A stretch of DNA of 64,000 bases from Hyalella azteca (lineage: Eukaryota; Arthropoda; Malacostraca; Amphipoda; Hyalellidae). The stretch covers positions 1-64,000 of the forward strand of contig NW_025944307.1 in the NCBI RefSeq assembly GCF_000764305.2, read 5' to 3'. Shown in pieces: positions 58,151 to 64,000 of this stretch (its first letter is position 1; each line of letters begins with the position of its first letter). Under the pieces are notes generated by a model that was given only the letters and a program-made list of their open reading frames with translations, ran no database searches and was not told the origin of the DNA. Made by a program: the position numbers and the translations under genes.

Positions 58151-58498
58151 AAAAACACGTTTTTCTTGTGAACTAAAAAGTAAAAAATAAATTATGGCTC
58201 GCCTCAAAAAAACGTGGGTCGGGCTGTACGTTCACCATCAAATTTCCAAAATTCGTGTGTTGTGTGCTTTTCGCTTTAACACGTTTTTCTTGTGGACTAA
58301 AAAGTAGAAAATAAATTGTGGCTCCCCCCCAAAAACGTGGGTCGGGCTGTACGTTCACCATCAAATTTCCAAAATTCGTGTGTTGTGTGCTTTTCGCTTT
58401 AATCGTAAATCTGCCCGACACACGTTTTTTGAGGGCGAGCCATAATTTATTTTTTACTTTTTAGTTCACAAGAAAAACGTGTTTTTTTAAGTTTTTTT
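58151..58498. repeat. 126-bp tandem duplication with an inverted third arm
   Basis: CACGTTTTTCTTGTG(A/G)ACT to GTGTGCTTTTCGCTTTAA occurs at about 58156 and 58280. The complement of its first 65 bp follows at about 58421-58480, so the locus can fold back. Confidence 0.8.
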
Positions 58499-58832
58499 TT
58501 AAGTATTTTATTTTCTACTTTTTGGTCCACAAGAAAAACGATTAAGACTTGACGTACGTATCGATGATACGCAGCGTCAGCGCCTGCTCGTCTATAACGT
58601 CAGCGCCCGCACGTCATACTATATATATATAATATATATATATACTTTACTCAATTAAGCTAATTTAGGTCTCTAATTGCTAGTTTTTATGATTGTATTT
58701 GAAATTGTTAAGCGAAAATGGCCTGCATGCCGAATTTCAGATCTCTAGAGCAATCAGAAGTGGGCTAATTTTCGTTCTCAATGTTAACAACAAACAAACA
58801 AACAAACGCGAAGCTAAGTTAAGAAAAACGTG
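58280..58832. mobile_element. Non-autonomous TTAA-ended repeat, copy 2
   Basis: TTAA (58276-58279) then CACGTTTTTCTT on the left, and AAGAAAAACGTG then TTAA (58833-58836) on the right. The right-hand 350 bp match 194-603 at the start of the window. Confidence 0.65.
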
Positions 58833-58836
58833 TTAA

Positions 58837-60022
58837 AAAATGTCCTCAGTCGAAGAACGAAATTTGATAGCCACGTTTTTTGTAATCGTTTCTTCGAAGT
58901 GACCTGAAATTTCCGGACGCTCATTGGTTCCCGCGTTGTGAAATGTGAGACCGCGGACCTCGGAGTTCAGCCGCACGTGTTCCAGACTTGCTCAGTGTTG
59001 TGTGAGCTGTAGCAACGGACGGTAGAGCAAATGTGCTGCTGTAGCAGAAACATGTGGACTGCACGAGATCACCTACAGGTGAGGTGAGGCAGGAACTACT
59101 ATTTTGTGCTTTCATTTATTCAGTGTTTTAAAATAGAAAAGACATTTTTCGTTACAATTTTTGAGTGAAGATAATGTGCATTAGAATAAATCGAGCAAAA
59201 TGATTCTCTTGTGATAATTTCTGTGGCAAGTTTCCTCATTCATTCAATTATTCATGCATTAAAGAATTTGTTAAAAAGTTTAAAACAAGTGAAAATGTTA
59301 TCGCGCACTACATTATTTTCATCAGGAGCGCGATTATTATAGGGACGTTTCTTCAAGAAGTAATTTGAAATACAGAAATTAAATTTATTTTCTTCAATTT
59401 AAACTCACCCTTAACAACCAAATTTTGATTTGTGATTTGAAAATTACAAATTTGATTAAAAATTTCCCGAAAATCCTTAACATTTTTTAACAAAAAAATT
59501 TTTAAACCAGGAAGTTCATAAAATTTTGATCGCGTAAACATCCTCGACTCGCTTTTTTCACATTTTAGATGATCTTTACTAATTTTAAGCGATCATCTCT
59601 AGTCGCATGCTTCTGTTGTGAAACGCACACGTTTGAGCACGTGTTCGGGCACCCACAGGATGTAACGGTGTAGAGAAATACTTTTCGATTGGTTCTTCTA
59701 GGAACATCTAGTGATGGGACACCTTAGAAACCTCTAGAGATTGATCACTCATGAACATGTAAAAGCGGATTAGTAAATCGCCATATAAAAATGAAGCATT
59801 ATAGAAACATTTAGGGATGGGCCACTCTAAAAACATCTGGAAGAGAGATTTTTTGTATTTTTTTTTTGTCTGTAAAAAAATCTAGAGCTGTTTTACTATA
59901 GATAATCTGCTTCGTGATGATTATGGCATGAATATAAATTGGTTATTAGCATATTTTCAATCTATCTTGTTATCATGATGATATCCATAAATTTTTTTAT
60001 GCTATTCTGAAAAATGAATAGT
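58837..60022. other. No recognised gene
   Basis: A 64-codon minus frame at 58921-59115 has no known similarity. The rest is AT-rich. Confidence 0.5.
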
Positions 60023-62618
60023 ACCTTTTTTTATTACAATACTTCTCTTCAACTTTATTTCTTGTTTTTTACAACACTTCTCTTTAACTTCACTTCTTGT
60101 CTGTTTGTTTGTCTGTCTGCTACAAATCTTATTATCAAAATTTAACATACTTCTACTTATCCTATCGATCTGAAATTTTGCACACTTGTGTAAAGTTATA
60201 GACAATGCATGAATCAATTGATAAAATAAATTATTTTAAAAATTAAATTTTTTTTTCAATATTAAAAAAATGGAAAAATAATTTTGACAGCTACAAATCT
60301 TATAACTGATATTTGACACACTTTTACCTGTCTAATTGATCTGAAATTTTGCACACTTGTGTGAAGTCAGAGGCAATGCATGAATCAATTAACAGAATAA
60401 ATAATATTGAAAAAAGTTATATATTAAAAAAAATTTTATATATTAAAAAAACTGAAAAATTAATTTTTTTAGTATTCGAAAATTAGCTGAGTAATTCATT
60501 GTACATCTGTAAGATTGGAGACACTGGATTCTTTGGAAGTGTGGTCTTTAAGAAGTAATTTTTAAACGTATGTTATTTATTACAACACTTCTCTTTAACT
60601 TCACTTCTTGTTTGTCTGTCTGTCTGCTACAAATCTTATAATCGATATTTAACACACTTTTACCTGTCCAATCGATCTGAAATTTTGCACGCCTGCATAA
60701 AGTCAGAGACAATGCATGAATCAGTTGACAGAATGAATAATTTTGAAAATTTACAAAAAATTTGTATCTTAACAAAATTTGAAAATTATTTTTTCAACAC
60801 TTGAAAATAAAATTAGAAATTCATTGTACATGTGTAAGATCAAAGACACTGGATTCTTTGAAAGTTTTGTCCTTAAAAAGTAATTTTTAAACGCAAATTA
60901 TTATCATAATAACGCGGGTTTAACTTTGTTATAATAATATTCAATTATTTTGTCACCATGATCATACTTATCTTTCTTGTTATCACTATGATATGATAAT
61001 GTCTAGTTATCACCATGCTATGAACATGATGTTTACCGTCACGTTAATTTTCTCTCCCGTATCGTGACGACATATTCATACGTGTTGTTTACGCGAAACT
61101 TCAGTTTGTTTTTGGTCGCCTCCAGAGGCGGACGTGCGGGCTGAGCTCTGAACGCCTCAGAACTTGCCGCTGATTTCGGATAACCTAAGCTTGGGGTTAA
61201 GTGCACGTGGGGCCCGTATGAGGGTAGAGGCAAAATAATATACGTTTAAAAATTACTTTTTAAAGACAACACTTCTAAAAAATCCAGTGTCTTCAATGAC
61301 ACGCGTGTACAATGAATTTCTAATCTTATTTTCGAATATTAAAAAAATTAATTTCTCAATATTTTTAATACATAAAAAAATTAAATTTTGAAAACCATTT
61401 ACTCTGTCAATTGAATCATGCATTGTTTCTGACTTTACGCAAGCGTTCAAAATTTCAGATAGATTGGACAGGTAGAAGTGTGTTAAATATCGATTATAAA
61501 ATTTGTAGCAGACAAAACTATTTTTTCAATTTTGTTAATATAGATTTTTTTTAATTAGCTATTTTCTCAATTGATACATGCATTGTCTCCAAATTTACGC
61601 AAGTTTGTAAAATTTCAGATCGATAGGAGAGGTAGAAGTGTGTTAAATATCGATTATAAATTTGTATCTTAACAAAATTTGAAAATTATTTTTTCAACAC
61701 TTGAAAATAAAATTAGAAATTCATTGTACATGTGTAAGATCAAAGACACTGGATTCGTTGAAAGTTTTGTCCTTAAAAAGTAATTTTTAAACGCAAATTA
61801 TCATCATAATAACGCGGGTTTAACTTTGTTATAATAATATTCAATTATTTTGTCACCATGATTATACTTATCTTTCTTGTTATCACTATGATATGATAAT
61901 GTCTAGTTATCACCATGCTATGAACATGATGTTTACCGTCACGTTAATTTTCTCTCCCGTATCGTGACGACATATTCATACGTGTTGTTTACGCGAAACT
62001 TCAGTTTGTTTTTGGTCGCCTCCAGAGGCGGACGTGCGGGCTGAGCTCTGAACGCCTCAGAACTTGCCGCTGATTTCGGATAACCTAAGCTTGGGGTTAA
62101 GTGCAAGTGGGGCCCGTATGAGGGTAGAGGCAAAATAATATACATTTAAAAATTACTTTTTAAAGACAACACTTCTAAAAAATCCAGTGTCTTCAATGAC
62201 AAGCATGTACAATGAATTTCTAATCTTATTTTCGAATATTAAAAAAATTAATTTCTCAATATTTTTAATACATAAAAAAATTAAATTTTGAAAACCATTT
62301 ACTCTGTCAATTGAATCATGCATTGTTTCTGACTTTACGCAAGCGTTCAAAATTTCAGATAGATTGGACAAGTAGAAGTGTGTTAAATATCGATTATAAA
62401 ATTTGTAGCAGACAAAACTATTTTTTCAATTATTTTTAATATAGATTTTTTTTAATTATCTATTTTCTCAATTGATACATGCATTGTCTCCAAATTTACG
62501 CAAGTTTGTAAAATTTCAGATCGATAGGAGAGGTAGAAGTGTGTTAAATATCGATTATAAGATTTGTAGCAGACAAACAAACAAACAACAAGAAGTGATG
62601 TTAAAGAGAAATGTTGTA
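60023..62618. repeat. Foldback element cluster with a 900-bp tandem duplication
   Basis: Plus-sense arms (60068-60898) begin with ACAACACTTCTCTTTAACTT. Minus-sense arms (61245-61660 and 62145-62618) end with its complement. The block 60758-61657 is repeated at 61658-62557, exactly 900 bp on at the start, with very few changes. The loop region (about 60900-61235) repeats a 64-68 codon minus frame of no known family. Confidence 0.88.
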
Positions 62619-63192
62619 AGAAGCGTGGAGGCAATGAAGGCGTGGAGGCGAAAAAAGCCTATAGGCAGACCTCTTTGTCTTGAAGTGATCGAGGACACAT
62701 CCGGTGAACACATAGCGGCAATAGTGGCAAGCAAAAGACAACAGCTGGGGCAGATCTGACCTAAATTTCGAACAAGAGAAGAAATGCTGACGACCACACT
62801 TTTCAGAGAACGTTGGTTGCATTCTGCGTAATTCCGGGGCCTCTATGGCACAGCGATGCCTGGGTGGCGGCGGCCGACGACGGCGGCGCATCAGCATGGC
62901 TGTGTATGTGAATAATTATTTTCAATTTTGCAGTGTAAACTGGCGTGCATTCAGCAGGTCGAAGCATTAATATCTGCAATAATTTGGTTCCGGCGCCCAG
63001 ATGTCAATTCCCTCCCAAATTTGGGTTTAGGTTTCACAGCGATTTCTTTTGAAGTAGTACAATTAATTCCTTTTTGTTCTGGAATATTGTTCAATATGAA
63101 AATTAATGCACATTTTTTTCGTATGACTGAATTTCTGTTTTAGAAAATTGAGACTGCTGATGCTGTAAATTAATTATACTTATTATCCACAG
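62619..63192. other. No firm gene; upstream of the last exon
   Basis: A plus frame at about 62619-62759 (GEHIAAIVASKRQQLGQI near its end) might be an exon of the next gene, but no splice sites in the right phase were found. Confidence 0.4.
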
Positions 63193-64000
63193 ATTCGCAG
63201 GCAAGTCAGGACATGTGCGCGGTGGGTCGAAATATGCAGCGCCCCAAGCAGAGACAAAAACCAAAACGAGAAGACCAACAAAAGGCTGGAAGAAGATGCA
63301 TGGAATAAAATACAGATTACATCCCTCGCTCAAACCTCTCACGGAAGTTACATACGAACAATGTTATTCAATTTCAAGAACGATGCACTTGCATGATTTT
63401 GAGAGATGCGTGAAAGAAGATTGTTTCTACGCAGCTCCAGTGACACCCATCTACAAAACCACCATCGTTGAAGGGAGTTACGCATGGGCTCGAGCAGTGA
63501 CAATAACAAAAGCAAGTGCAGATTGTCATGACTGGTTCGGTAACTTCCGTTGTGACCTCAACCTGGATGACCTCATGGAATTCAACTTTTTCTACGTGGA
63601 AGATATAGAATTTGCTAAATCGACCGCGACTCGCATACTCGTCACAAAGCGAAAAAGAATAAATGGTCTGCAAAAAATTAGCATCGACAAAGAAAAGTTT
63701 GGGTTTCCTGTGATCTTTTCGGAGGGAACTTATCACATTGCTGTGTCTCACGTGATGAGTGGTATTGCTTATGCTCACAGCGTTCACTTCCTATTGAGTG
63801 ATGATTTACCACTCAGTGAATTATTCAGAAAAAGTAGAAAGATTCCGGTGAACCACAGCAACGCTAACACGCTGCTCGACAACGGACACTACGTGCAGCA
63901 CCAATGCCTGATATACAACGGTGGCCTCAAGTGCGACTGCCCTGCACCGTTTACACCGGAGCAGACTGAGCAAGCCTTAGCAATAAACAAGAAAGAATGT
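63193..64000 (+). CDS. Unrecognised Cys-containing protein, one internal exon cut by the window end
   Basis: After an acceptor (TTATCCACAG, ending 63192) a frame stays open for 269 codons from 63194 to the last base, entering in phase 2. The start is basic (KTKTRRPTKGWKK). Next come YEQC, FERCVKEDCFY, SADCHDWFGNFRC, a Phe/Tyr-rich EFNFFYVEDIEFA, and near the end VQHQCLIYNGGLKCDCPAPF. Paired cysteines and CxC suggest disulfides and an extracellular or luminal place, but no signal peptide is visible because the 5' exons are missing. No family was recognised. Confidence 0.65.

Overview
The window looks like nuclear DNA of an arthropod. Genes are split by many GT-AG introns. There is a short run of the arthropod telomere motif (TTAGG/CCTAA). 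Repeats are dense: tRNA-derived SINEs, LINE 3' ends with CAA tails, hAT, Tigger/pogo-like, mariner-like, BEL/Pao-like and foldback elements, plus many minisatellites. The species cannot be read from the sequence; a crustacean or a non-dipteran insect with a repeat-rich genome would fit. It is a draft assembly: single Ns at 2042, 8080, 8695 and 26660, and an intact Nextera mate-pair junction adapter at 8636-8673, so order and distance across that point are not reliable.

Layout. 1-2.9 kb: repeats and no recognised gene. 2.87-5.97 kb (+): an SR-rich gene of the SRRM2/3/4 family whose last two exons encode an eMIC domain, the part that drives neuronal microexon splicing. 9.7-13.2 kb (-): a gene with a UBZ4 ubiquitin-binding zinc finger resembling that of RAP80/UIMC1. 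13.3-27.6 kb: mostly repeats (foldback arms, BEL/Pao and mariner remnants, a Tigger-like transposase exon, a composite satellite). 27.6-39.2 kb (+): a secreted protein of unknown family; eight exons join in phase to give 744 residues. Its introns hold an hAT element, a SINE, a LINE and several minisatellites. 42.3-48.0 kb (+): DNAJB12/B14, nine exons, 380 residues, apparently complete. 51.2-55.2 kb (-): four C-terminal exons of mitochondrial translation initiation factor 2. One internal exon and the whole GTPase half are not seen. 55.2-63.2 kb: repeats, including a 900-bp tandem duplication. 63.19-64 kb (+): one open exon of an unrecognised Cys-containing protein, cut by the window end.

The genes look unrelated in function (splicing control, DNA-damage ubiquitin reading, secretion, ER chaperone, mitochondrial translation), as expected for a eukaryotic neighbourhood. 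The most unusual pattern is that tandem repeats repeatedly start at or within a few tens of bases of exon edges. In one case (38525-38714) the splice acceptor and first coding bases of an exon have been triplicated, with upstream copies that would stop translation. A second point of interest is the two-exon eMIC, where retention of one intron would split the domain and stop translation.
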